In this document: positions 8,074 to 14,998 of the stretch, one piece after another
How positions within the stretch are numbered: position 1 is the first letter of the stretch
Layout of the letters: the number at the start of each line of letters is the position of its first letter
NCBI RefSeq assembly: GCF_938028825.1
Contig: NZ_CALIZP010000007.1
Span: 1 to 33,078, forward strand
Direction: 5' to 3'
DNA length: 33,078 bases
Origin: an uncultured Cardiobacterium sp.
GTDB taxonomy: Bacteria; Pseudomonadota; Gammaproteobacteria; Cardiobacteriales; Cardiobacteriaceae
The notes under the pieces: model-generated
What the model saw: the letters and a program-made list of their open reading frames with translations, nothing else
Database searches by the model: none
What the model was told of the DNA's origin: nothing
Position numbers and translations under genes: made by a program

Positions 8074-8738
8074 GACAAAAACTCCCACACCTCGTCGAGA
8101 TGATGAATGACGTGCCGCACCGGCAACGTCGCCGCCGCAGCGGGGACAGCGTCATGCGCCAGCAACAGCGTCGGACAACCCGCCGCCAGCGCCGCCTGCG
8201 CGCCGACCGCCGAATCCTCCACCGCCAGCATCTGCGCCGCATCCACGCCCAAATACGCCGCCGCGCGCAGATACGGCTCGGCATCCGGCTTCGTCCGCGC
8301 GACATTGCCGGCGGTAATCACCACCGAAAAACGCTGCAACAATTCCGGCCTGGCGCTGCGCTGAAAATCGGCCAGCACATTCTCCTCATCATCCGCCGAC
8401 ACCAGCGCCAGCGGATACCCCTCGGCATACAGCCGCTCAATCAACGCCTCCGCGCCGGGCATGAACGGCACCCCGCGCGTCTCGATAATCGCATCGCGCC
8501 GCGCGAACCAGTCGGCAAAAAACGCCGCCATATCCACCGCCTCCCCCAGCGCCGCCTGCAAAATTGCCGCCGTCGCCGTGCTGCTCTCGCCGCTGCACCG
8601 TGCCGCCAGCGCCTCCGGCTCGGGATACAGACGGGGCAACACGCGCAGCGTCGCAAGCAACGCCTCGGCATAAATACGCTCGGAATCGAAAGTCACGCCG
8701 TCCTTGTCGAGGGCAACGGCGGCAATGGATAAGGACAT
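8070..8738 (-). CDS. HAD-family phosphatase (copy 2)
   Basis: A 222-residue paralogue of the next gene downstream. Motif I is ALDKDGVTFDSE (Asp11, Asp13), motif II LVSAD, motif III Lys in TKPDAEPYL, motif IV VEDS. The start at 8738 is chosen because CCGGAG stands 7 bases upstream and because it gives the same N-terminus as the paralogue; the frame itself is open to 8801. The two genes are clearly related along their length but well diverged, so the tandem duplication is old or functionally split. It is the first gene of the overlapping minus-strand string that ends with ubiB. Confidence 0.86.
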   Translation of the reverse strand: MSLSIAAVALDKDGVTFDSERIYAEALLATLRVLPRLYPEPEALAARCSGESSTATAAILQAALGEAVDMAAFFADWFARRDAIIETRGVPFMPGAEALIERLYAEGYPLALVSADDEENVLADFQRSARPELLQRFSVVITAGNVARTKPDAEPYLRAAAYLGVDAAQMLAVEDSAVGAQAALAAGCPTLLLAHDAVPAAAATLPVRHVIHHLDEVWEFLS

Positions 8739-8859
8739 GAGGGGCTCCGGGTGGGTGAAAAGCGGGCATTGTAACGCGCGGCTGTCGCGCCAAGCATGCA
8801 ATCATTCGGGGGCTATCGGCATATGCGCAATCGGCATAACCCGCAGGCGATATATCGGT

Positions 8860-8865
8860 TATAGT
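8860..8865 (+). promoter_or_regulatory. Possible -10 box of the DUF2167 gene
   Basis: TATAGT stands 55 bases before the start codon in a 181-base divergent spacer. No good -35 box is visible at the normal distance. Just upstream are two direct copies of ATCGGCATA (8815-8823 and 8830-8838) and the palindrome CGATATATCG (8848-8857), which could bind a regulator. A GC palindrome (8871-8884) lies in the presumed leader. Only the base patterns are certain. Confidence 0.35.
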
Positions 8866-8919
8866 TTCCGCCCCGCGCGCGGGGATTCTTTACAAACGCA
8901 TCTATGCAAAGGAACCATA

Positions 8920-9792
8920 ATGAAAAAATTGCTGATGGCGGCTGCCGCCTTTCTTGCCATGACCCTACCGCTTTGGGCACAGCAGAGTAATGACGATCTG
9001 GAAGCCACGATTATGCAAAATGCCCGGGTCGGACCGCTAACGATTGATTTGGGCGATGAGGCAACGCTGCAATTACCTGCCGGCCTGATGTTTATCGACA
9101 AAGAAACGGCCAACAAAATCATGGAAGCACGCGGCGGCGGTGCCGAGCCGGGGCGCTACGGCATTATTATCAGTCTGGAAGGCTGGATGGCGGACTTGGG
9201 TTATGTCGATAGCGGTCATATCAAAGACGATGATGCCCAGGATTTGAAAGCGGACAAACTGATGTCCATCATGAAAGAGGCTGAAAAGAAAACGAACAAA
9301 AGCCGCCGTGAGCGTGGTGTCGCCGAGCTTTATGTGGATGGCTGGGCACAGGAACCCGGCTATGACAAAGCCGAACACCGCCTGATTTGGGCCATCAAAG
9401 TCCATTCCGCTGCGGATAATGAGCCGATGATCAATTACAGCATTGTCGCATTGGGGCGCAAGGGGATGATTACCACCACGCTCGTCAATAGCGCCGACCA
9501 GCTGGATGCGGCCAAAACCAGTGCCAATGAATTATTGGCCGCCATTACCTTCAAAGACGGCAACCGTTACAGCGATTTCAATCCAGGCACGGATAAGGTC
9601 GCCGAATATGGCCTGACGGCATTGATTGCCGGCGGGCTTGCCGCCAAGAAATTCGGCCTGTTTGCCATTATCGGCGCCTTTATCCTGAAATTCGCCAAGA
9701 TATTTGCCATTGCCGGCGTGGCACTGCTCGTCGGATTGAAAAAGCTGTTTTCCGGCCGCCGCCGTCGCGATGAAGACGACGATGATGACTAG
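8920..9792 (+). CDS. DUF2167 membrane protein
   Basis: A 290-residue exported membrane protein. A signal peptide (MKKLLMAAAAFLAMTLPLWA, cleaved before QQ) is followed by a long periplasmic domain, then hydrophobic helices around residues 225-270 and a tail of Arg-rich then Asp-rich residues. The DUF2167 signatures are present: GYVDSGHIKDDDAQDLKAD, the ELYVDGWAQEPGYDKAEHRLIWAIK block, INYSIVALGRKG and the AEYGLTALIAGG run at the membrane. Function of the family is unknown. The start at 8920 has AAAGGAA in front, and upstream in-frame codons do not look coding. The stop codon TAG is part of the CTAG site where a mobile element is inserted, so the C-terminus may have been cut or altered. Confidence 0.85.
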   Translation: MKKLLMAAAAFLAMTLPLWAQQSNDDLEATIMQNARVGPLTIDLGDEATLQLPAGLMFIDKETANKIMEARGGGAEPGRYGIIISLEGWMADLGYVDSGHIKDDDAQDLKADKLMSIMKEAEKKTNKSRRERGVAELYVDGWAQEPGYDKAEHRLIWAIKVHSAADNEPMINYSIVALGRKGMITTTLVNSADQLDAAKTSANELLAAITFKDGNRYSDFNPGTDKVAEYGLTALIAGGLAAKKFGLFAIIGAFILKFAKIFAIAGVALLVGLKKLFSGRRRRDEDDDDD

Positions 9793-9951
9793 GGTCTGTT
9801 GACACTCAACATTGCAGCGGCTTTTTCGCCAAAATCCGGCATCTGCTGCGTTAAAAATACTCGCAAGGTAGTCAACCTTACTGCGCTTTTTGCCTTGCAC
9901 CTGCCGTTTTTGTCGCAAAAATCCGCTGCACAAGCCGAATGTCAACAGACC
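9793..9951 (+). mobile_element. 159-bp inverted-repeat element (MITE), copy 1
   Basis: The ends are near-perfect inverted repeats beginning GGTCTGTTGACA and closing TGTCAACAGACC, and both sides are flanked by CTAG (9789-9792 and 9952-9955), which looks like a target duplication. A second copy of exactly the same length, about 89% identical by eye, ends the window at 32919-33077 and also abuts CTAG. No transposase is encoded. Length, ends and CTAG target fit a MITE mobilised by an IS5-family transposase. It lies between the convergent DUF2167 and yhbY genes. Orientation is arbitrary. Confidence 0.85.
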
Positions 9952-9979
9952 CTAGAAATGAGCCGTTCCGGTCAAAACG

Positions 9980-10005
9980 AAAAACCACCGCTTGCGGTGG
10001 TTTTT
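9980..10005 (-). terminator. Rho-independent terminator of yhbY
   Basis: The stem CCACCG/CGGTGG with flanking runs of five A and five T forms an eleven-base-pair hairpin around a CTTG loop, just after the yhbY stop codon. It is symmetrical and could also stop transcripts coming from the DUF2167 side. Confidence 0.9.
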
Positions 10006-10016
10006 CCTGCCCGATT

Positions 10017-10313
10017 TCAGCCTTTCGGCAGCGCGATTTTCACCGCATCCCCATTCCGGCGGTAAAACACCGCGACATGGCCGATTTTCTGCACGAATTC
10101 CGCCTGATGCGCGGCGGTGATGTGGGCGATCATCTCTGCCTGTAACGCGTCTTCCACGTTGCCGAGTCTGACTTTGATGAGCTCGTGGCTGTCGAGGGCG
10201 CGTTCCAGTTCGCGATCCACGCCTTCGTTGACGCCGTTCGTGCCAATCATCACCACGGGGTGCAGGTGGTGCGCCCGTGCTTTCAGGAAGCGCAGTTGGT
10301 TTTTGCTTAACAT
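10017..10313 (-). CDS. yhbY: Ribosome assembly RNA-binding protein YhbY
   Basis: A 98-residue single-domain CRS1-YhbY (CRM) protein, the same size as E. coli YhbY. It starts MLSKNQLRFLKARAHHLHPVV and carries the RNA-binding GxxG loop as GTNG at 24-27, followed by the LERALDSHELIKVRL segment. YhbY associates with pre-50S ribosomal particles. The gene is divergent from rlmE with only 41 bases between the start codons, the typical arrangement next to rlmE-ftsH, so the two promoters must overlap. AGGA precedes the ATG. Confidence 0.93.
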   Translation of the reverse strand: MLSKNQLRFLKARAHHLHPVVMIGTNGVNEGVDRELERALDSHELIKVRLGNVEDALQAEMIAHITAAHQAEFVQKIGHVAVFYRRNGDAVKIALPKG

Positions 10314-10354
10314 TTATATATCCTGTTGATTTTTCGGTAACATATGGTAAGGCA

Positions 10355-10981
10355 ATGGCACGCAGCAAGACAAGCAAACGCTGGCTGAAAGAACATTTCA
10401 ACGATATTTACGTGCAAAAGGCGCAGCAGGAAGGCTACCGCTCGCGCGCCGTCTATAAGCTCAAAGAGATTCAGGAAAAAGACCGCCTCATCCGCCCGGG
10501 CATGACCGTGGTCGAACTCGGTGCGGCACCGGGCGGCTGGTCGCAGTATGTCGCCGAATGCCTGCGCGGCCGGGGGCGGATGATTGCCCTCGATATTCTG
10601 CCGATGGACGCCCTGCCGGATGTCACCTTTATTCAGGGCGATTTCCGCGAGGAAGCGGTCGTGAACGCGCTTTATGCCGTACTGGGCGACAGCGCGGTGG
10701 ATCTTGTAATTTCCGACATGGCCCCCAATACCAGCGGTGTCCGCGTGGTGGATCAGGCAAAGAGCATGTATCTGGCCGAGCTGGCCGCCGATTTCGCCGA
10801 GAACCGCCTGGCGCAAGGTGGAAGTTTCTTAACAAAGATTTTCCACGGACCGGGCTTTGATACACTACTGCGCTCATTGAAAAGCCGTTTTCAGACCGTC
10901 GCCACGCGCAAACCCGAAGCCTCGCGCGCGCGCAGTCAGGAAACCTACCTGCTGGCACGCGGGTTCGGCCGCAAAAATTAG
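10355..10981 (+). CDS. rlmE: 23S rRNA 2'-O-methyltransferase RlmE (FtsJ/RrmJ)
   Basis: 208 residues, one less than E. coli RlmE. The catalytic tetrad is complete: Lys35, Asp121, Lys161 and Glu196. The SAM loop is VELGAAPGGWSQYV. The enzyme methylates U2552 in the A loop of 23S rRNA on the 50S subunit and is heat-shock induced in E. coli. The start at 10355 follows TAAGG and gives the standard N-terminus (MARSKTSKRWL). It leads a plus-strand string with ftsH, folP and a Sel1 protein. Confidence 0.96.
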   Translation: MARSKTSKRWLKEHFNDIYVQKAQQEGYRSRAVYKLKEIQEKDRLIRPGMTVVELGAAPGGWSQYVAECLRGRGRMIALDILPMDALPDVTFIQGDFREEAVVNALYAVLGDSAVDLVISDMAPNTSGVRVVDQAKSMYLAELAADFAENRLAQGGSFLTKIFHGPGFDTLLRSLKSRFQTVATRKPEASRARSQETYLLARGFGRKN

Positions 10982-10996
10982 AGAGAGGACAATATT

Positions 10997-12919
10997 TTGA
11001 ACGATATGCGCAAATCATTACTTATCTGGGGCGGGCTGATTCTGCTCTTCCTGGTGCTCGTCGGCGAAATGGGCAAATTCGGCACCACCGGCGGCTCGCG
11101 CGAAGTTAGTTATTCGCAATTCCTTGACCGCGTTGATAGCGGCGACGTGCAAAGCGCCTCCATCGATCTGCAAAACGCGCGCATCACCTTCACCGACCGT
11201 GGCGGTGCGCGTTACACCACCAACAACCCCGAAGCGACGGACACCCGCGCCCTCGTCGGCGACCTGCGCGCCGCCAAAGTGAACATCAGCAGCGAGCCAC
11301 TGGAAAAAGAAAGCCTGCTGACCCGTATTTTCGTCAACCTCTTGCCCATCCTGCTGCTCATCGGCCTGTTCATGTTCACCACCCGGCAGATGCAGGGCGG
11401 CGGCAAGGGCGGTGCCTTTTCCTTCGGCAAAAGCCGCGCCCGCCTCATCCCCGAAGACAAAATCAAAGTCACCTTTGCCGATGTCGCCGGCGCCGACGAA
11501 GCGAAAGCCGATGTGGAAGAAATGGTCGAATTCCTGCGCGACCCCAGCAAATTCAGTCGCTTGGGCGGACAAATCCCGCGCGGCCTGTTGATGGTCGGCC
11601 CGCCAGGCACCGGCAAAACCCTGCTCGCCCGCGCCATCGCCGGCGAAGCGAAAGTGCCGTTCTTCACCATCTCCGGTTCCGACTTCGTGGAAATGTTCGT
11701 CGGCGTCGGTGCCTCGCGCGTGCGCGACATGTTTGAAGAAGCCAAAGCCAAAGCGCCGTGCATCATCTTTATTGACGAAATCGATGCCGTCGGCCGCCAG
11801 CGCGGTGCCGGACTCGGCGGCGGCCACGACGAACGCGAGCAAACCCTGAACCAGCTGCTCGTAGAAATGGACGGCTTTGAGGGCAACGAAGGCGTGATCG
11901 TCATTGCCGCTACCAACCGCCCGGATGTCCTTGACCCCGCACTGCTGCGCCCTGGTCGTTTCGACCGCCAGGTTGTCGTCGGTCTGCCCGACCTCAAAGG
12001 CCGCGAACAAATCCTCAAAGTGCACATGCGCAAAAAGCCCTTCGACGACGCCGTCAAACCCTTTGACATCGCGCGCGGCACCCCCGGTTTCTCCGGCGCG
12101 GATCTCGCCAACCTCGTCAACGAAGCGGCGCTCTTCGCCGCGCGGCGCAACCGCCAGAAAATCACCATGCAGGACATGGAAGACGCCAAAGACAAAATCA
12201 TGATGGGCGCGGAACGCCGCTCGATGGTCATGACCGACAAAGAAAAAGAAATGACCGCCTACCACGAAGCCGGCCACTGCATCGTCGGCCGCATCGTGCC
12301 CGATCACGACCCCGTCTATAAAGTCACCATCATCCCGCGCGGCCGTGCCCTCGGCGTCACCATGTTCCTGCCAGAACAGGACCGCTACAGCTACTCGCGC
12401 CGCCGCCTCGAAAGCCAGATTGCCACCCTCTACGGCGGCCGCATCGCCGAAGCCCTCATCTACGGCGAAGACGAAGTCTCGACCGGTGCCTCCAACGACA
12501 TCGAGCGCGCCACCGCCATTGCGCGCAACATGGTGACCCGCTGGGGGCTGTCCGACAAACTCGGCCCGCTCGCTTACAGCGAAGAAGAAGGCGAAGTCTT
12601 CCTCGGCCGCAGCGTCACCCGGCACAAAAACGTCTCGGACGAAACCGCGCACACCATCGACACCGAAATCCGCGACATCATCGACCGCAACTATGCCCGT
12701 GCGGAGAAAATCCTCAAAGACAACATGGACATCCTGCACAGCATGACCGAAGCCCTCATCAAATACGAAACCATTGACGAAGGGCAAATCGACGACCTGA
12801 TGGCGCGCCGCCCGGTGCGCGACCCTGCCGACTGGGACGAACCCGGCGACGACAAACCGCGCCCCCGGCACGACGATTACAGCCTGGACAGCGGCGACAA
12901 ACCGGCGGAGCAACACTGA
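10997..12919 (+). CDS. ftsH: ATP-dependent zinc metalloprotease FtsH
   Basis: A 640-residue membrane AAA protease. Transmembrane segments lie at about 8-23 and 111-128 with a periplasmic domain between. Walker A is GPPGTGKT at 201-208, Walker B FIDEID at 258-263, the second region of homology includes NRPDVLDPALLRPGRFDR, and the zinc motif is HEAGH at 423-427. The C-terminal tail is rich in Asp and Arg. FtsH degrades misassembled membrane proteins and regulators such as LpxC and sigma 32. I chose the TTG at 10997 because GAGAGG sits 8 bases upstream; the in-frame ATG at 11006 is the alternative. It follows rlmE by 15 bases. Confidence 0.97.
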   Translation: MNDMRKSLLIWGGLILLFLVLVGEMGKFGTTGGSREVSYSQFLDRVDSGDVQSASIDLQNARITFTDRGGARYTTNNPEATDTRALVGDLRAAKVNISSEPLEKESLLTRIFVNLLPILLLIGLFMFTTRQMQGGGKGGAFSFGKSRARLIPEDKIKVTFADVAGADEAKADVEEMVEFLRDPSKFSRLGGQIPRGLLMVGPPGTGKTLLARAIAGEAKVPFFTISGSDFVEMFVGVGASRVRDMFEEAKAKAPCIIFIDEIDAVGRQRGAGLGGGHDEREQTLNQLLVEMDGFEGNEGVIVIAATNRPDVLDPALLRPGRFDRQVVVGLPDLKGREQILKVHMRKKPFDDAVKPFDIARGTPGFSGADLANLVNEAALFAARRNRQKITMQDMEDAKDKIMMGAERRSMVMTDKEKEMTAYHEAGHCIVGRIVPDHDPVYKVTIIPRGRALGVTMFLPEQDRYSYSRRRLESQIATLYGGRIAEALIYGEDEVSTGASNDIERATAIARNMVTRWGLSDKLGPLAYSEEEGEVFLGRSVTRHKNVSDETAHTIDTEIRDIIDRNYARAEKILKDNMDILHSMTEALIKYETIDEGQIDDLMARRPVRDPADWDEPGDDKPRPRHDDYSLDSGDKPAEQH

Positions 12920-13755
12920 TGCGCTGCGGCCGCTACACCCTGGATCTCACCAGAACCAACCTCATGGGCGTACTGAACTGTACGCCCGATTCATTTTCCG
13001 ACGGCGGCCGCTATCTTGATCCCGCCGCCGCCCTCGCCCGTGCCCGGCAAATGCGGGACGAAGGCGCGGACATCATCGACATCGGCGCCGAATCCACCCG
13101 CCCCGGTGCGCGCGAAGTCCCGGCCGCCGAAGAAATCGCCCGCCTCACCCCCATCGTGCAGGCACTCGTCGCCGACGGCCAATGCCCCATCTCCATCGAC
13201 ACCAAAAAAACCGCCGTCATGGCGGCGATGCTTGATCTCGGCGTGGATCTCATCAACGACGTACACGGCCTCGAAGACGACGGCGCCCCCGCCCTGCTCG
13301 CCCGCTACCCGCACGTCGCCATCTGCCTCATGCACATGCGCGGCATGCCCGACACCATGCAACAACACACCGACTATGCCGACGTCGTCGCCGAAGTCGA
13401 TACCTATCTGCATGCGCGCGTCGCCGCCTGCCTGGATGCAGGCATCAACGCCGACCGCCTCATTCTCGACCCCGGCTTCGGCTTCGGCAAAACCCCGGCG
13501 CAAAACATGGCGCTCATCCGCGACTGCCGCCGCTTCGGCCATGACCGCTACCCCGTCCTCATCGGCGTCTCGCGCAAATCCACCATCGGCCACTACCTCG
13601 GCGGCGCCCCCGTTGAGGCACGCCTCTACGGCAGTATCAGCCTCGCCACCCTCGCCGCCTGGCAAGGCGCGGCCATCATCCGCGCCCACGACATTGCCGC
13701 CACTCGCGATGCCCTGCGCATCGCCGACGCCCTCCGCCCCACCACCCAGCCATGA
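12919..13755 (+). CDS. folP: Dihydropteroate synthase FolP
   Basis: A 278-residue TIM-barrel enzyme that joins p-aminobenzoate to the pterin pyrophosphate in folate synthesis and is the sulfonamide target. Visible motifs are TPDSFSDGG at 22-30, DIGAESTRPGA, SIDTKK, DPGFGFGKT and GVSRKS. The first motif reads LNCTPDSF, with Cys21 where most family members have Val. Its ATG overlaps the ftsH stop by one base (TGATG). The ftsH-folP pair is also conserved in E. coli. Confidence 0.96.
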   Translation: MRCGRYTLDLTRTNLMGVLNCTPDSFSDGGRYLDPAAALARARQMRDEGADIIDIGAESTRPGAREVPAAEEIARLTPIVQALVADGQCPISIDTKKTAVMAAMLDLGVDLINDVHGLEDDGAPALLARYPHVAICLMHMRGMPDTMQQHTDYADVVAEVDTYLHARVAACLDAGINADRLILDPGFGFGKTPAQNMALIRDCRRFGHDRYPVLIGVSRKSTIGHYLGGAPVEARLYGSISLATLAAWQGAAIIRAHDIAATRDALRIADALRPTTQP

Positions 13756-14759
13756 AACACCTCGCCCTCACCCTCGCCCTGCTTGCCCCGCTCGCCTGCG
13801 CGCAAGACGACACCCCCGCAACCGCCGCCCCGGAAAACAGCGCAGTAGCAGCAGAAGCCGCCCTCGCCGACACCGGTGAATCCACCGCAGAACAAACACC
13901 CGCCGCAGAACCCGCACAAAGCGACAACGACCCCATCTTCCAGTACCACCTCGGCCAGGAATACGCCCTGCGCCGCGACTACCCCACTGCGCGCGCATGG
14001 TTCGCCAAAGCCGCCGCACAAAACAATGCCGACGCCCAGACCGCCCTCGGCATCCTCGACTACTACGGCATCGCCCCCGGCAAACAGCGCGACGCCGCCA
14101 AATGGTTTGCCAAAGCCGCCAAGCAGAACCATCCCGCCGCCTACGACTGGCAGGGCAACCTCGCCGCCGACAACCAGAATCCCGCCCAGGCGCGGCAAAA
14201 ATACAACCTCGCCGCCGAGCGGGGCAGCACCAGCGCCATGCGCCACCTCGGCCTCGCCTGGCTGAGCGGCAAAGGCGGCGCAGAAAACGCCGAACAGGCG
14301 CGCGCATGGCTGGAAAAAGCCGCAACCGGCCAGCCTGCCGACGCCGTCGCCATGCGCCACCTCGCCCTCGATATCTACCACGCGGGCAAAGGCGTTGCCG
14401 CCGACGACCAACAGGCACTCGCCTGGCTGCAACGCGCCAGCGAAGCAGGCGACAGCACCGCCGCCCTCATCCTCGGGCAAATCTACCGGCGCGGCGACTG
14501 GGGCGAGAACGCCGACGAAAACAAAGCCTGCGCCTACTACGCACAAAGCGCCGCGCAAAACGGCGGTCTGCCCGCCGCCATCATCCTGCAAACCCTGCAA
14601 CACCAGCAAAAATGCGCGGACACCCCGCCCGCCACCCTGCCACCGGACAACAACAGTCGCCGCTACTGGCCGCAAGAACGCGCCCTGCAAGCGCTGCAAA
14701 CCCTCGAAGCCACGCCGCCACCACCCGCGCCCGCCGCGACGACGGCGGAAAATCCCTGA
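13752..14759 (+). CDS. Exported Sel1-repeat protein
   Basis: A 335-residue protein overlapping folP by four bases (ATGA). The first 18 residues form a signal peptide with a likely cleavage after ACA; a lipoprotein is less likely because the residue at -3 from the Cys is Pro. A low-complexity Ala/Glu/Pro/Thr stretch follows, then about five to six Sel1-type helical repeats (YHLGQEYALRRDYPTARAWFAKAA and similar) between residues about 60 and 275, and a Pro/Ala-rich tail. Sel1 repeats are protein-binding scaffolds; the partner is unknown. It is the last gene of the rlmE-ftsH-folP string. Confidence 0.85.
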   Translation: MKHLALTLALLAPLACAQDDTPATAAPENSAVAAEAALADTGESTAEQTPAAEPAQSDNDPIFQYHLGQEYALRRDYPTARAWFAKAAAQNNADAQTALGILDYYGIAPGKQRDAAKWFAKAAKQNHPAAYDWQGNLAADNQNPAQARQKYNLAAERGSTSAMRHLGLAWLSGKGGAENAEQARAWLEKAATGQPADAVAMRHLALDIYHAGKGVAADDQQALAWLQRASEAGDSTAALILGQIYRRGDWGENADENKACAYYAQSAAQNGGLPAAIILQTLQHQQKCADTPPATLPPDNNSRRYWPQERALQALQTLEATPPPPAPAATTAENP

Positions 14760-14767
14760 CGGGCCAA

Positions 14768-14801
14768 CCCAAAAAAGCAGCCGTTTGGCTGCTTTTTTGG
14801 G
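14768..14801 (+). terminator. Rho-independent terminator of the rlmE-ftsH-folP string
   Basis: A fifteen-base-pair perfect stem (14768-14782 with 14787-14801) around GTTT, with GCAGCC/GGCTGC at the core and six A and six T bases in the arms. It starts 9 bases after the Sel1 gene stop codon. Confidence 0.93.
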
Positions 14802-14854
14802 TGCTGCGCCCGCTACCGCCGTTGCTCGATTTTCCCGCCGGCATGGCGGGCATA

Positions 14855-14963
14855 TATAGTCAAATATCTAAAAAACCGTAACGGTATTGCGCCGCCTTGC
14901 CGTACTGGTTTGTACGGTCTGCGGCGGCGCGCCGTGTTACGGCTTCTTGGCTATTTGACTATA
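14855..14963. mobile_element. 109-bp Correia-like fold-back repeat
   Basis: The ends are inverted copies starting TATAGTCAAATA, with imperfect pairing that continues for about 29 bases. The inner part also folds on itself: GCGCCGC near 14889 with the GC-rich arm at 14921-14930, and CCGTAC with GTACGG around the centre. Size, TATAG ends, apparent TA target and the core CGTACTGGTTT followed by GTACGGTCTGCGGC resemble Neisseria Correia repeats (CREE). It lies between a terminator and the 3' end of oppA1, where it may also serve as a transcript end or RNase III site. Relationship to CREE is from memory of that family. Confidence 0.75.
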
Positions 14964-14998
14964 AAAGAGAAGCTGCCCGCAGGCGGCCTTTTGCGTCG

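Noticed and set aside
11018..12916. A 632-codon open frame on the minus strand opposite ftsH
   Set aside because: It is the antisense shadow of a GC-rich gene; the product is Val/Phe/Ala/Asp-rich with no domain, while the plus strand encodes an unmistakable FtsH.
13752..13811. Lipoprotein signal in the Sel1 protein
   Set aside because: The residue at -3 from the Cys is Pro, which does not fit a lipobox; cleavage by signal peptidase I after ACA is more likely.
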